A stretch of DNA of 44,160 bases. Origin: Corynebacterium pilosum DSM 20521 = CIP 103422. Its GTDB lineage: Bacteria; Actinomycetota; Actinomycetes; Mycobacteriales; Mycobacteriaceae. Below the pieces are notes generated by a model. The model was not told where the DNA came from. It ran no database searches and was given only the letters and a program-made list of their open reading frames with translations. The stretch is from NCBI RefSeq assembly GCF_000373805.1, contig NZ_KB892446.1, positions 1 to 44,160 on the forward strand, written 5' to 3'. Below are positions 7,958 through 16,169 of the stretch, piece by piece. The translations under genes were made by a program, and so were the position numbers. Each line of letters begins with the position of its first letter. Position 1 is the first letter of the stretch.

Positions 7958-8701
7958 CTAGAGAGGTAAGCGGGGAAGGGCCTGAACGAGGGCCGCAGTT
8001 TCTTCATGAGAGGGGGCGTTAAGGAGGCCACGCATAGGGCCTTCTTCGACAACGCGGCCGCGGTGTAGCACCACGCCGCGGTCACACAGCGCGACGGCAG
8101 CGTCCAGATCGTGCGTGACAAACACGATGGCCACGCCATCTAGGCCGCTTAGGGTGTTCAGTACCTCATTGCGTAGAGGAAGGTCGAGGCCGGACACCGG
8201 TTCGTCGGCAAGCAGGAAGCGTGATCCTGTAGCCAACGCGCGGGCGATGGCCACGCGTTGGGCTTGCCCACCGGAGATTTCATGTCTGCGGCGTGAAAGA
8301 AACTCTGGGCCCAAATGCACGCTTTCCAGTGCAGACTCCACAAGTTTTCGGTGGTTGCCAGGCTCTTTTAGCTGACGTATTGGGTCGCCAATCAGGCGGC
8401 GCACCGGCAGGTGCGGGTCCAGCGAAGAGGCCGGATCCTGTGGAATGTATTGCACTAAGCGTCTGTACGGGCGCATGCTTCGCACCGAACCAGTCGGCAC
8501 AGTTACTCCGTTCAGTGTGACCGTGCCTGATTGTTGTGCCACCTGGCGTAGCAACACCTTCAACAAGGTGGATTTTCCGGAACCCGAACGGCCAATGACA
8601 GCCACGCGTTCGCCAGGACGCACTGCAAAGTCCACGTCATGCAGAACCGGTGTGTCACGGGTATATCCAGCGACAATGCTGCGTGCTTCAAGCCCCCTCA
8701 T
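7958..8701 (-). CDS. ABC importer ATPase (OppF/DppF type)
   Basis: 247 residues. Walker A is GRSGSGKST (near 35-43), the Q-loop is in IPQDPASSLDPH, the signature is ISGGQAQRVAIARAL, Walker B is FLLADEP and the H-loop is VFVTHD. The C-terminal oligopeptide extension common in OppD/F is absent. The ATG at 8701 overlaps the stop of the preceding ATPase by ATGA (8698-8701), favouring this start over an upstream in-frame one. It energises the fused permease together with the other ATPase. Confidence 0.9.
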   Translation of the reverse strand: MRGLEARSIVAGYTRDTPVLHDVDFAVRPGERVAVIGRSGSGKSTLLKVLLRQVAQQSGTVTLNGVTVPTGSVRSMRPYRRLVQYIPQDPASSLDPHLPVRRLIGDPIRQLKEPGNHRKLVESALESVHLGPEFLSRRRHEISGGQAQRVAIARALATGSRFLLADEPVSGLDLPLRNEVLNTLSGLDGVAIVFVTHDLDAAVALCDRGVVLHRGRVVEEGPMRGLLNAPSHEETAALVQALPRLPL

Positions 8702-9408
8702 GCACTCACCGCAAGACGCGATCGCGCCTGTGTCATGAGGGCGCGTGTGACATGACTGGAGGGGTGGGCTACCACGTCTGTGAGTCTGCCGGATTCCACA
8801 ATGCGGCCTGCGTCCAATACGTATAAGCGATCGCAACACGCAGCGGCCAATGCGATGTCATGAGTGATAAAGAGGACCGCAGCATCTGTTACGGCGTTCA
8901 AAGCTTCGGTGACAGCCTGTTGATTTACTGGATCGAGGGCGGTCGTAGATTCGTCGGCGATGATCAATTCGGCTCCCGCTAAGAGGCCCATCGCGATGGT
9001 GAGGCGTTGCCTTTGCCCGCCTGATAGTTCGGCAGGAAAGCAACTGCTCACAGCATCTGGGTCTTCAAAGCCAAGCTGAAGGAGCGTATCGACGATCGCC
9101 TCGTCGGCTGCCCCCGTGTGAGAGAGCTGCTGACCTACCCGGACGATTGGGTTGAGTGCATCGGAAGAATCCTGGTGGATGAGGATCGCGCGCCGGGGTG
9201 CTTGCACCCTCCCGGTCAGTGCCATGGAGTGCGGAAGGCGTCTAGTTAGCGCCGCAGCGATGAGGGATTTTCCGGAGCCTGAGCGTCCGATGAGCGCGGT
9301 CCGTGTGCCGTGTGGCAAGGCCAGCGAGACATCGTCGACAAGCACGTCACTATCGCCACCAGCTACGGCAATAGTGACGTGTGTGAGAGAGGTGTTGCAG
9401 TTTTCCAC
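8698..9408 (-). CDS. ABC importer ATPase (OppD/DppD type)
   Basis: 236 residues with a GTG start. Walker A is GRSGSGKS, the Q-loop is ILIHQDSSDALNPI, the signature is LSGGQRQRLTIAMGL, Walker B is LIIADES (Ser-Thr-Thr-Ala-Leu-Asp follows) and the H-loop is LFITHD. It is short for OppD because it lacks the C-terminal oligo-HPY domain. First gene of the operon. TACCGT at 9417-9422 lies 8 nt before the GTG and no Shine-Dalgarno is visible, so the message may be leaderless. Confidence 0.88.
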   Translation of the reverse strand: MENCNTSLTHVTIAVAGGDSDVLVDDVSLALPHGTRTALIGRSGSGKSLIAAALTRRLPHSMALTGRVQAPRRAILIHQDSSDALNPIVRVGQQLSHTGAADEAIVDTLLQLGFEDPDAVSSCFPAELSGGQRQRLTIAMGLLAGAELIIADESTTALDPVNQQAVTEALNAVTDAAVLFITHDIALAAACCDRLYVLDAGRIVESGRLTDVVAHPSSHVTRALMTQARSRLAVSA

Positions 9409-9591
9409 AAGTGGTAACGGTAGCCGTTTGCAATAGTGTGGTACCCAAGTGGGGGTGGGGAACGTTCATAGAAGGAAGAAATGCCAAGAATGGCGGCGGA
9501 ATTTTCAGCTTCACTCCATTAAGGATTTTCATTTTGTGATCCACTGGCGGTGCGGGCCTGGTAGAAATTCGACAATGTAAACTGGCTAAAC
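9409..9591. other. Divergent intergenic region, ABC operon / patatin gene
   Basis: 183 bp without a credible gene. It holds the likely -10 of the ABC operon (minus, 9417-9422) and that of the patatin gene (plus, TAAACT at 9578-9583, 8 nt before the ATG). An AT-rich stretch at about 9505-9540 separates the two. No recognisable operator was found. Confidence 0.45.
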
Positions 9592-10452
9592 ATGATTGAC
9601 GCTACGGATACCGCCCTTGTGATTGAAGGCGGCGGTATGCGAAATTCTTATACCGCAGCCTGCATCGTTGCACTGATTGAGCATGACGTTCATTTCGGAT
9701 GGGTTGGAGGAGTATCGGCTGGTGCCTCGCATCTTTCAAGTTTCGTCTCGCACGACGCGAAACGCGCCAAGGACTCCTTCACCACCTTTGCTACCCACCC
9801 AGAGTTTGGTGGTTTCCAATCGCTGATCCGTGGCAGCGGTTACTTCAACGCCGAATTTATCTACGAGAATTCGCAGGAGGCGATTCCTTTCGACTGGGAG
9901 GCTTTTCAAGCCAACCCGTGCGAGGTGCATATCGACGCCTGCCGTGCGGACACCGGCGACACCGTGTCCTGGACACGCGCTGACATTAAGGAACGCGAAG
10001 ACATCTTGGCGATGGTGCGGGCCAGCTCAACTCTGCCGCTGATGATGCCGATGCGCTATATCGACGGCGTGCCCTATGTCGACGGCGCTTTGGGCTCCTC
10101 CGGCGGCCTGCTGATCGATGCCGCAGAGCGCGCCGGGTATGAGAAGTTCCTGGTCCTTGCTTCGCGCCCGCGCGACTACTGGAAGCCGCAGGTGCGCCGC
10201 CCGCAGGCTTTGAGGCGCCTGTACCGCACCTACCCGGCGGTGGCGGAGGCCCAAATCACCAGGCCGGATCGCTATAACAACGCAAAGAAGCGGATCCTCG
10301 AGCTGGAGGAGCAGGGCCGCGCGCAGGTCTTCTTCCCGGATGTCATGCCGGTGAACGTGGGCGAGCGGCGCATCGACCGCCTGGAGGCCTCCTACGCGCT
10401 AGGGGAAAAGCAAATGGAGCGCGAGTGGCCTGCGTGGGAGGAGTTCCTCTAG
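9592..10452 (+). CDS. Patatin-like phospholipase/esterase
   Basis: 286 residues. The oxyanion loop is IEGGGMRNSY (12-20), the nucleophile elbow is GGVSAGAS with Ser42, and the catalytic Asp is in VDGALGSSG (Asp164). These form the Ser-Asp dyad of patatin-like acyl hydrolases. No signal peptide, so it is probably cytoplasmic and may act on membrane lipids or acyl esters from inside. The C-terminal part (RRLYRTYPAVAEAQITRPDRYN) matches the bacterial YjjU-like subgroup as I recall it. A leaderless start is suggested by TAAACT 8 nt upstream. The 3' end overlaps that of prfC by 4 bp. Confidence 0.9.
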   Translation: MIDATDTALVIEGGGMRNSYTAACIVALIEHDVHFGWVGGVSAGASHLSSFVSHDAKRAKDSFTTFATHPEFGGFQSLIRGSGYFNAEFIYENSQEAIPFDWEAFQANPCEVHIDACRADTGDTVSWTRADIKEREDILAMVRASSTLPLMMPMRYIDGVPYVDGALGSSGGLLIDAAERAGYEKFLVLASRPRDYWKPQVRRPQALRRLYRTYPAVAEAQITRPDRYNNAKKRILELEEQGRAQVFFPDVMPVNVGERRIDRLEASYALGEKQMEREWPAWEEFL

Positions 10453-12080
10453 TCCGCCACCAGCGGTTCCATGGTCAGCTCTGGGTGTTCGCGCTCGATG
10501 AAGGCCAGTTTCCACTTGTCGCCGAACAGGGCGATGAGTTCGCCGTCGGTACGCGTGAAGATCTCCACGCCGCGCTGGCGGCCTAGCTCTTCGGCGGATT
10601 CGGCATCGGTGCGGCGCGCAACGGAGTAGGGCACGGGCTCGGTGACCGTTTCCACGTTGTACTCGTTTTCCATGCGGGCTTGCATGACTTCGAACTGCAT
10701 CGGGCCCACCGCGGCCATGACCGGTGCGGCATCGCCACGCAGGTCGTTGCGCAGGATCTGCACCACGCCCTCGGAATCCAATTGTTCCAGTGCCTTACGG
10801 AACTGCTTGTACTTGCCCAGGCTTTTCGCGCGTAGGGTCTGGAAGTATTCGGGCGCGAACTGCGGCATCGGTGGGAACTGTACTTTTCTGCCCGAGTAGA
10901 TGGTGTCACCCGGCGCCAGCGATCCAGCGTTCACCAAGCCAATGATGTCGCCAGGGTATGCGGTATCCACGGTGTCACGGGTACGCCCGAAGACGGTCAG
11001 CGCGTACTTCGTCGAAAAGCTGCGATCCGATTGAGCGTGGGTCACTTGCATGCCGCGGTCAAACTCGCCGGAGACTACGCGCATGAAGGCCAGGGTGTCG
11101 CGGTGGGACTTGTCCATGCCGGCCTGCACTTTGAAGACGACGCCGGAGAATTCGTCGTCAAGTTCGCGGAATTCGTCCATGGCGCTTGTCGACGCTTCCA
11201 CCGCCGCCGGGTCTGAAGCGCGGCCCTCTGGTGCGGGCGCGATCGCGCACAAGGTGTCCAGAATCTGGTGCACGCCGAAGTTCAGCATGGCGGAGGCGAA
11301 GATCAGGGGCGAGGTGATGCACTGCTCGAACATCTGCTGGTCATGCACCGCGCCGTCGCCGGCCAGTAGCTCTGCTTCCATGACGGCCGTTTCCCACGCG
11401 TCGCCCTCCTTCGACTCGGCCTCGTCGGGGGAGTAGAAGGTCTCGGGCGCGATGGTGGAGCCGCCGGCGGTACGCGTGAAGTGGACGTAGCTGTCCACCT
11501 CGCCGTCGTCGTCGACGTGTGCCAACCCGCGGAAGTCGCCGGCTTCGCCGACGGGCCAGTACAGCGGCGTTGGCTGCAGGTCGATTTCGGTGACGATTTC
11601 CTCGACCAAGTCCAGAGGCTCGCGCCCGATCCGGTCCCACTTGTTGATTACGGTAATGATCGGCAGGCCGCGCGCTTTACAGACGCGGAAGAGCTTAAGT
11701 GTCTGCGGCTCCAAGCCCTTCGCGGCGTCGATCAGCATGACCGCAGCATCGACCGCTGAGAGCACGCGGTAGGTATCTTCCGAGAAGTCCGCGTGACCGG
11801 GCGTATCGACGAGGTTGATGACGTAAGGCTCGCCCTCATAGCCTTCCGGCTTGTACTCGAACTGCAGTGCCGATGAAGCGATGGAGATGCCGCGGTCCTT
11901 CTCCATCTCCATCCAGTCCGACACGGTTGCTTTGCGGTTGCCTTTGCCGTGTGTCGCGCCGGCCTCCGTGATCACGTGGGCGTGCAGGGCCAACGCCTCG
12001 GTCAGGGTGGACTTACCGGCGTCGGGGTGGGCGATGACGGCGAAGGTGCGCCGCCGCGTGGCTTCCGAAAGCGTACTCAT
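10449..12080 (-). CDS. prfC: Peptide chain release factor 3
   Basis: 543 residues, close to E. coli RF3 (529). The GTPase motifs are complete: AHPDAGKSTLTEAL (G1), DTPGHADFSEDTYR (G3) and NKWDR (G4). DWMEMEKDRGISIASS is the switch region shared with EF-G-type GTPases. RF3 removes RF1/RF2 from the ribosome after peptide release. A -10-like TAGTCT lies at 12089-12094 on the minus strand, 8 nt before the ATG, so the message may be leaderless. Confidence 0.95.
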   Translation of the reverse strand: MSTLSEATRRRTFAVIAHPDAGKSTLTEALALHAHVITEAGATHGKGNRKATVSDWMEMEKDRGISIASSALQFEYKPEGYEGEPYVINLVDTPGHADFSEDTYRVLSAVDAAVMLIDAAKGLEPQTLKLFRVCKARGLPIITVINKWDRIGREPLDLVEEIVTEIDLQPTPLYWPVGEAGDFRGLAHVDDDGEVDSYVHFTRTAGGSTIAPETFYSPDEAESKEGDAWETAVMEAELLAGDGAVHDQQMFEQCITSPLIFASAMLNFGVHQILDTLCAIAPAPEGRASDPAAVEASTSAMDEFRELDDEFSGVVFKVQAGMDKSHRDTLAFMRVVSGEFDRGMQVTHAQSDRSFSTKYALTVFGRTRDTVDTAYPGDIIGLVNAGSLAPGDTIYSGRKVQFPPMPQFAPEYFQTLRAKSLGKYKQFRKALEQLDSEGVVQILRNDLRGDAAPVMAAVGPMQFEVMQARMENEYNVETVTEPVPYSVARRTDAESAEELGRQRGVEIFTRTDGELIALFGDKWKLAFIEREHPELTMEPLVAD

Positions 12081-12188
12081 AGGGGATAAGACTAGTCGCT
12101 ATGCTCACGAAACCCCCAGCCGGGCTGCGCTTCTTATATATGATGAGAAGAGACAGTTGCATACGTGTCAACAAAAGGAGTGTTTAAT

Positions 12189-12743
12189 ATGGCAACAATC
12201 GGTATTTTTGTCGGGTCCATTCGCGAAGGCCGCCTGGGCGAATCCGTTGGGCAGTGGGTGGCGGACGCCGCTGCCAAGCGTTCGGGCGCCGATTACCAGG
12301 TATTGGACCTGAAGGAGTTTAACGTGCCGCTTCTCGACGCCGCCGTGGTCCCCGGTGCCGCGAACAAGCAGTACGACGACGAGAATGTCACCCGCTGGTC
12401 TCAGGCAGTCGACGAGTGCGACGGTTTCATCTTCGTTACCCCTGAGTACAACCACTCCGTACCTGGTGCAATGAAGAATGCTTTTGACTCGCTGGGTTCT
12501 GAGTGGGCAGGCAAGCCGGTCGCTTTCGTCGGTTACGGTTCTGTCGGTGCGGTCCGCGCCGTGGAACACTGGCGTACCATCGTGGCGAACTTCCAGATGG
12601 TGGACGTGCGCAACCAGATCGACCTGTCCATGTTTACGGAGTTTGATGGTCAGGGCAACGTCACCCCGAACGATCGCCGCGGCGAGGAGCTAGAAAATAT
12701 CCTCAACGAGACCGAGCGCCTCGTGGAGCAGCTGAACAAGTAA
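12189..12743 (+). CDS. NADPH-dependent FMN reductase family protein
   Basis: 184 residues. GSIREGRLGESVGQW is the flavin phosphate-binding loop and TPEYNHSVPGAMKNAFDSL is the signature of the SsuE/azoreductase-like (flavodoxin-fold) NAD(P)H:FMN reductases; GYGSVGAVRAVEHWR is also conserved. The ATG at 12189 is chosen for the AAAGGAG at 12174-12180. TATGAT at 12139-12144 is a possible -10. It likely supplies reduced flavin or reduces quinones or azo compounds; the partner is unknown. A strong terminator follows. Confidence 0.9.
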   Translation: MATIGIFVGSIREGRLGESVGQWVADAAAKRSGADYQVLDLKEFNVPLLDAAVVPGAANKQYDDENVTRWSQAVDECDGFIFVTPEYNHSVPGAMKNAFDSLGSEWAGKPVAFVGYGSVGAVRAVEHWRTIVANFQMVDVRNQIDLSMFTEFDGQGNVTPNDRRGEELENILNETERLVEQLNK

Positions 12744-12749
12744 AGCCTA

Positions 12750-12797
12750 AAAGGCCCGGCCCCTTCCCAGAGTGCAGGGGGAGGGGGCCGGGCTTTT
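12750..12797. terminator. Terminator between FMN reductase and acidic peptide gene
   Basis: A long GC-rich inverted repeat: AAGGCCCGGCCCC pairs with GGGGGCCGGGCTTTT around a short purine loop. T-runs on the plus strand and A-runs at the other end let it work in both directions for the convergent genes. Confidence 0.85.
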
Positions 12798-12821
12798 GTT
12801 CTTGTCAGAACTGCTTAGGGA

Positions 12822-12986
12822 TTAGTCGTCCCAGTCATCGTCCCAATCGTCGTTGTCGTCGTCCCAGTCATCCCAGTCGAAGATCTGGTTGATAATGTGG
12901 CCAAAGTCTGGGACGGACGAGCCGATGCCGCCGGTGATCGATGCGATCGCCGCCATGATGGAGGCGATAATTGCCTGGATGTTCAT
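12822..12986 (-). CDS. 54-aa Asp/Trp-rich amphipathic peptide (porin- or toxin-like candidate)
   Basis: Not recognised. The 54-residue frame begins MNIQAIIASIMAAIASITGG and ends in DWDDWDDDNDDWDDDWDD. Residues 1-24 are hydrophobic and Ala/Ile/Gly-rich; the last 18 contain 13 Asp and 4 Trp. There is no Lys, Arg, Glu or Cys, and the net charge is about -14. Support for coding: GGAG 8 nt before the ATG, a promoter-like pair (TTGCCA, 17 bp, TTAAGT) upstream, and a terminator just beyond the stop. Corynebacterial PorA/PorH porins are also short, acidic and lack signal peptides, but I see no clear sequence match. A bacteriocin-like or metal-binding peptide are alternatives. Confidence 0.68.
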   Translation of the reverse strand: MNIQAIIASIMAAIASITGGIGSSVPDFGHIINQIFDWDDWDDDNDDWDDDWDD

Positions 12987-13054
12987 TATGTGGGCTCCAA
13001 TCGAGTGAGTGTTTCGAGTGAGTTCCCCCGGGAAACTTCCCAGGGTCGATTTCT

Positions 13055-13083
13055 ACTTAAACACCACTTTTGAACCTTGGCAA
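13055..13083 (-). promoter_or_regulatory. Promoter of the 54-aa peptide gene
   Basis: On the minus strand TTGCCA (13078-13083), a 17-bp spacer and TTAAGT (13055-13060). The predicted leader is about 60 nt and carries GGAG before the ATG at 12986. The -10 is not ideal. Confidence 0.4.
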
Positions 13084-13170
13084 TCACTGTGGCGTTTACC
13101 TGAAATTCATAAAAGCGCTGGTCAGCCACTATGAGGCCGAAGTGAAAGTTAGGTGAAGGAAATTTAATCT

Positions 13171-13806
13171 TCAGGGCCGGGAATGGACCTTGTTCTGGGC
13201 CTTCGCCAGCCCCTCTTCCACGATGAGGGTGACCGCTTCTGCCGCCAGTGCGATCTGCTGGTCGAACTCGGGGCCGCCGTCGACTGGGCTGAGCACCCAT
13301 TCAGGTATTGGTTGCCCGGCATCCGGCCGGCCGATCCCGATGCGCACCCGAACATAATCCCGGGTGCCCAGGTGCTCCGTGATCGACTTCAGCCCGTTAT
13401 GTCCATTCTCGTTGCCGCCTAGCTTCAGGCGAACCTTTCCCGGAGGAAGGTCAAGCTCGTCGTGGATCACGATGATGTGGTCTGGCTCGATCCCCAGAGC
13501 ACGGGCCACCGGCTCCACGCCTTCCCCGGAATTATTCATAAACGTTGTCGCGGTCGTCAGTACCACCTCGTCGCGAACCGCCACCGTGGCTTTCACCCCG
13601 GGGACTGGGCGCAGCGACTCGTCGTCAATCAACTCGTCCAAAGCCATATAACCCACGTTATGCCTGGTCGACGCGTACTTTGCTCCGGGGTTGCCTAAAC
13701 CGACCACGAGCCATTCGGCCTGCACGCCGTCGAGCGGGCTGTGCGTGGACTGCTTGGCAGTAAAGGTGCGTTTGAGAAATTGGAACACGCCTTGATTCTT
13801 CCACAT
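13171..13806 (-). CDS. pth: Peptidyl-tRNA hydrolase, paralogue 1
   Basis: 211 residues as drawn. WLVVGLGNPGAKYASTRHNVGYMALDEL is the family N-terminus (Asn and His of the active site), followed by VIHDELDLPPGKVRLKLGG and GHNGLKSI. It frees tRNA from dropped-off peptidyl-tRNA. About 31 residues precede the conserved start, an unusual extension; the true start is uncertain (a GTG at 13788 is possible). The start lies 11 bp from that of the divergent nitronate monooxygenase gene. A second pth gene is at 25409-25954. Confidence 0.92.
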   Translation of the reverse strand: MWKNQGVFQFLKRTFTAKQSTHSPLDGVQAEWLVVGLGNPGAKYASTRHNVGYMALDELIDDESLRPVPGVKATVAVRDEVVLTTATTFMNNSGEGVEPVARALGIEPDHIIVIHDELDLPPGKVRLKLGGNENGHNGLKSITEHLGTRDYVRVRIGIGRPDAGQPIPEWVLSPVDGGPEFDQQIALAAEAVTLIVEEGLAKAQNKVHSRP

Positions 13807-13817
13807 ATGCTGGGGCC

Positions 13818-14771
13818 ATGATTCAGCACCTGCCTACCGTCATCGCAGCGCCCATGGCCGGCGGACCGAGCACGCCCGAGCTTGTCAACGCCGTCCAGTT
13901 CGGTTTTCTTGCCCTTGGTACTTGTTCTGTGGACGATGCCCGGGACCAGATGCGGCGGACCCGCGGCTCCTACGGGGTGAACCTGTTCTGCCCGCAGCAG
14001 GAAACTCCCGACCGCCACGCCGTCCAAGCTATGGCGGACGAACTCGGCGTCGAGGTTCCAGCGGTGGATCTCAGCAACGGCTTCGAGGCGAAGTTTGCCG
14101 CTGTCCTGTCAGCTATCGACGAAGGCCACGGCCCTGCTGCGGTATCGACCATGTTCGGTAGCCTCACTGCGGAGCAGATCGACGCGCTTCACGCCCGAGG
14201 GGTGGAAGCCTGGGCGACGGTCACTAATCCCACCGACGCGGACACCGCTTCTCGACGAGGCAACGACCGCCTCATCGTCCAAGGCCCCAAAGCGGGCGGG
14301 CACCGTGGTACCTGGACGATCCACGATGAACCTGACCCGCGACCACTTCCTGATCTCCTCCAGGCCGTCGCCGCAGTCACTGATCTGCCTCTAGTCGCTG
14401 CCGGCGGCGCACGTAGTTCCGCGGACGTCGCCCGGCTTCTCGCAGCTGGGGCATGCAGTGTCTCCTGCGGTTCCGCATTTTTGCTTGCCGACGAAGCGGG
14501 CACATCCCTGTTCAACCGTGAGCTCTTGGCGGCGGGTGGATCGTCGATAAGCACCCGTGCTTTCTCCGGACGATATGCGCGCGGCCTGGCCACCGCCTTT
14601 ACGGACGCCCACCCGAATCTCCCGCCACTCTATCCGCACCTGAACCCGATGCTGAAGGACCGGCGTGAGGAAGTGTCGTATGCATATTGCCTGGTGGGCG
14701 AAAATTCGGAGGCACTGATTGCGGGACCGGCCCGCGAGATAGAGCGCAGTTTGCTACCCTCACGATCATGA
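13818..14771 (+). CDS. Nitronate monooxygenase (2-nitropropane dioxygenase family)
   Basis: 317 residues, FMN-dependent TIM barrel. IAAPMAGGPSTPELVNAV is the family N-terminus, GSYGVNLFCPQQ the second conserved strand, and IVQGPKAGGHRGTW carries the active-site His. VAAGGARSSADVARLLAAGACSVSCGSAFLL is the phosphate-binding region. These enzymes oxidise nitronates such as propionate-3-nitronate and protect central metabolism. TATGCT at 13806-13811 lies 6 nt from the ATG, so it is probably leaderless. The stop overlaps the start of the next gene (ATGA, 14768-14771). Confidence 0.88.
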   Translation: MIQHLPTVIAAPMAGGPSTPELVNAVQFGFLALGTCSVDDARDQMRRTRGSYGVNLFCPQQETPDRHAVQAMADELGVEVPAVDLSNGFEAKFAAVLSAIDEGHGPAAVSTMFGSLTAEQIDALHARGVEAWATVTNPTDADTASRRGNDRLIVQGPKAGGHRGTWTIHDEPDPRPLPDLLQAVAAVTDLPLVAAGGARSSADVARLLAAGACSVSCGSAFLLADEAGTSLFNRELLAAGGSSISTRAFSGRYARGLATAFTDAHPNLPPLYPHLNPMLKDRREEVSYAYCLVGENSEALIAGPAREIERSLLPSRS

Positions 14772-16150
14772 AACGTCTCGCGTGCGTCGCGGCAGCAGCC
14801 GTGATCGTCCTCTCCGCGCCACTACCCGCCTGGGCCCAAGCCGCCCCGGAAGTCACCGTGGAGGACGCGGACGACATGCTCACCCCGGCTGAAGAGCAGC
14901 GGCTTTACGACGAGACCGCCAACCAAGGCTTGCCAGGTGAAGTGAGCCACGTCGACTACTTGCTGTTTGGGACGAACGACGAGAACCTGAACGACACCGT
15001 CGAAGAGTTCGCGCGCGCCCAGCGTCCTGACCTCATCGCACCGGACGACGACCATTTCGCCGATGGGCGCTTGATCGTCGCAGTGGGCTTCGACCCCCGC
15101 ATGAACGGCGTGTACTGTGGTGAGGATGTGTGCGAGGCGCTGGACATCAGGGAGGGCGCGCATCTAGATGGCTCGATTGAGGCGGCGAAAGACTATCTGC
15201 GCGACGGCCAAACCGCCACCGCCATGCTGGCTAGCGTCCGCCACGCCGGTGACATGGACGCCGCTGCCCGAGACCGTGAAGAGCACGCTGTGTCGGACAG
15301 GAACGGCGCGCTCTTCCTGGGAGGTGGCTTAGGAGTTCTGGTCGCTGGCGGAGGCGCCGCGGTGTGGGCGTCGCGGCGGAAGAAGCGCAAGGAACGCATC
15401 GAAGAAGCTCGCAGCGACTATGCCTACGTGATGGAGCACTACGCCGACGTGGCGCAGCGCCTCGACGCCATCGACGTGCGCGCGCACTCCCTGACCTCAC
15501 CTCTGGCCAATTCGAAGATGCGCGCCGAGTGGGCGGACGTACGCGATCGCTTCCTAGAGCTGGACACCACCGTCCAGTCCTTCCGCGGCTTGCAGTCCAG
15601 TTCTAACGACGAGACTTTCTACGCGCATTACGACGAGCTGAACACCGCAGAAGAAACGACACTGCAGGTCATCACCGCCGAAAACAATATTGAGACGATG
15701 TACAAGGTGGAACACGGCGATGCCGGGGCCCGCCTGCAGATCTTGGACGACTTGAAGAAGGACCTTGTCGACGCCGAGACATCCGTCGATTCCGATTCGC
15801 TGCGCCAGCGCGTGAGCGACCACATCACACAAGTCGACGAGCTGCGCCGCGACCTCCAAGCAGAAGATTTCCTGGATCGCTTTATCGTGTTGCTCAGCGA
15901 TGTTGCCATTGTGCTGGACGCCATCGATGAGCAGGAGTTTAGCGATGTGAAGCGGAAGACTGAGCGCACTGTTCCGCGCCTCTACGACTCCGACTATCGC
16001 GTCGGCACCGGCGTGAACAATTATGTGCCGTTCTTCATGCTGTCCAGCTGGCATAGCTCTGATGTTGCGGCCCATGAGGCGGCGCAAACATCGACAAATA
16101 CGTCGTTTAGCTCGGGTTTCTCCGGCGGTGGCGGTTCGTCGGGGTGGTAA
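14768..16150 (+). CDS. Secreted/membrane protein, DUF5129- or TPM-like
   Basis: 460 residues. A signal peptide ends near AWA-QA (23/24). The exported part (about 25-175) resembles the TPM/YgcG-like domain found in corynebacterial DUF5129 proteins. A membrane helix lies at about 180-201 (ALFLGGGLGVLVAGGGAAVW), then a very basic stop-transfer (SRRKKRKER). A long, charged, probably helical cytoplasmic part follows, ending in a Gly/Ser tail (GFSGGGGSSGW) as in TPM proteins. The ATG overlaps the nitronate monooxygenase stop, and TACCCT at 14755-14760 could give a separate leaderless transcript. Function unknown. Confidence 0.8.
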   Translation: MKRLACVAAAAVIVLSAPLPAWAQAAPEVTVEDADDMLTPAEEQRLYDETANQGLPGEVSHVDYLLFGTNDENLNDTVEEFARAQRPDLIAPDDDHFADGRLIVAVGFDPRMNGVYCGEDVCEALDIREGAHLDGSIEAAKDYLRDGQTATAMLASVRHAGDMDAAARDREEHAVSDRNGALFLGGGLGVLVAGGGAAVWASRRKKRKERIEEARSDYAYVMEHYADVAQRLDAIDVRAHSLTSPLANSKMRAEWADVRDRFLELDTTVQSFRGLQSSSNDETFYAHYDELNTAEETTLQVITAENNIETMYKVEHGDAGARLQILDDLKKDLVDAETSVDSDSLRQRVSDHITQVDELRRDLQAEDFLDRFIVLLSDVAIVLDAIDEQEFSDVKRKTERTVPRLYDSDYRVGTGVNNYVPFFMLSSWHSSDVAAHEAAQTSTNTSFSSGFSGGGGSSGW

Positions 16151-16169
16151 TCCCGCTAGGGTAGTAGGC

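Noticed and set aside
9505..9540. AT-rich stretch resembling a metal-regulator (Zur-type) box
   Set aside because: No symmetrical TGAAAAT...ATTTTCA pair is present.
12822..12986. Acidic peptide gene as a known PorA or PorH porin
   Set aside because: Size and charge fit, but the sequence and the genomic context (no groEL2 neighbour) do not, so only a tentative likeness is claimed.
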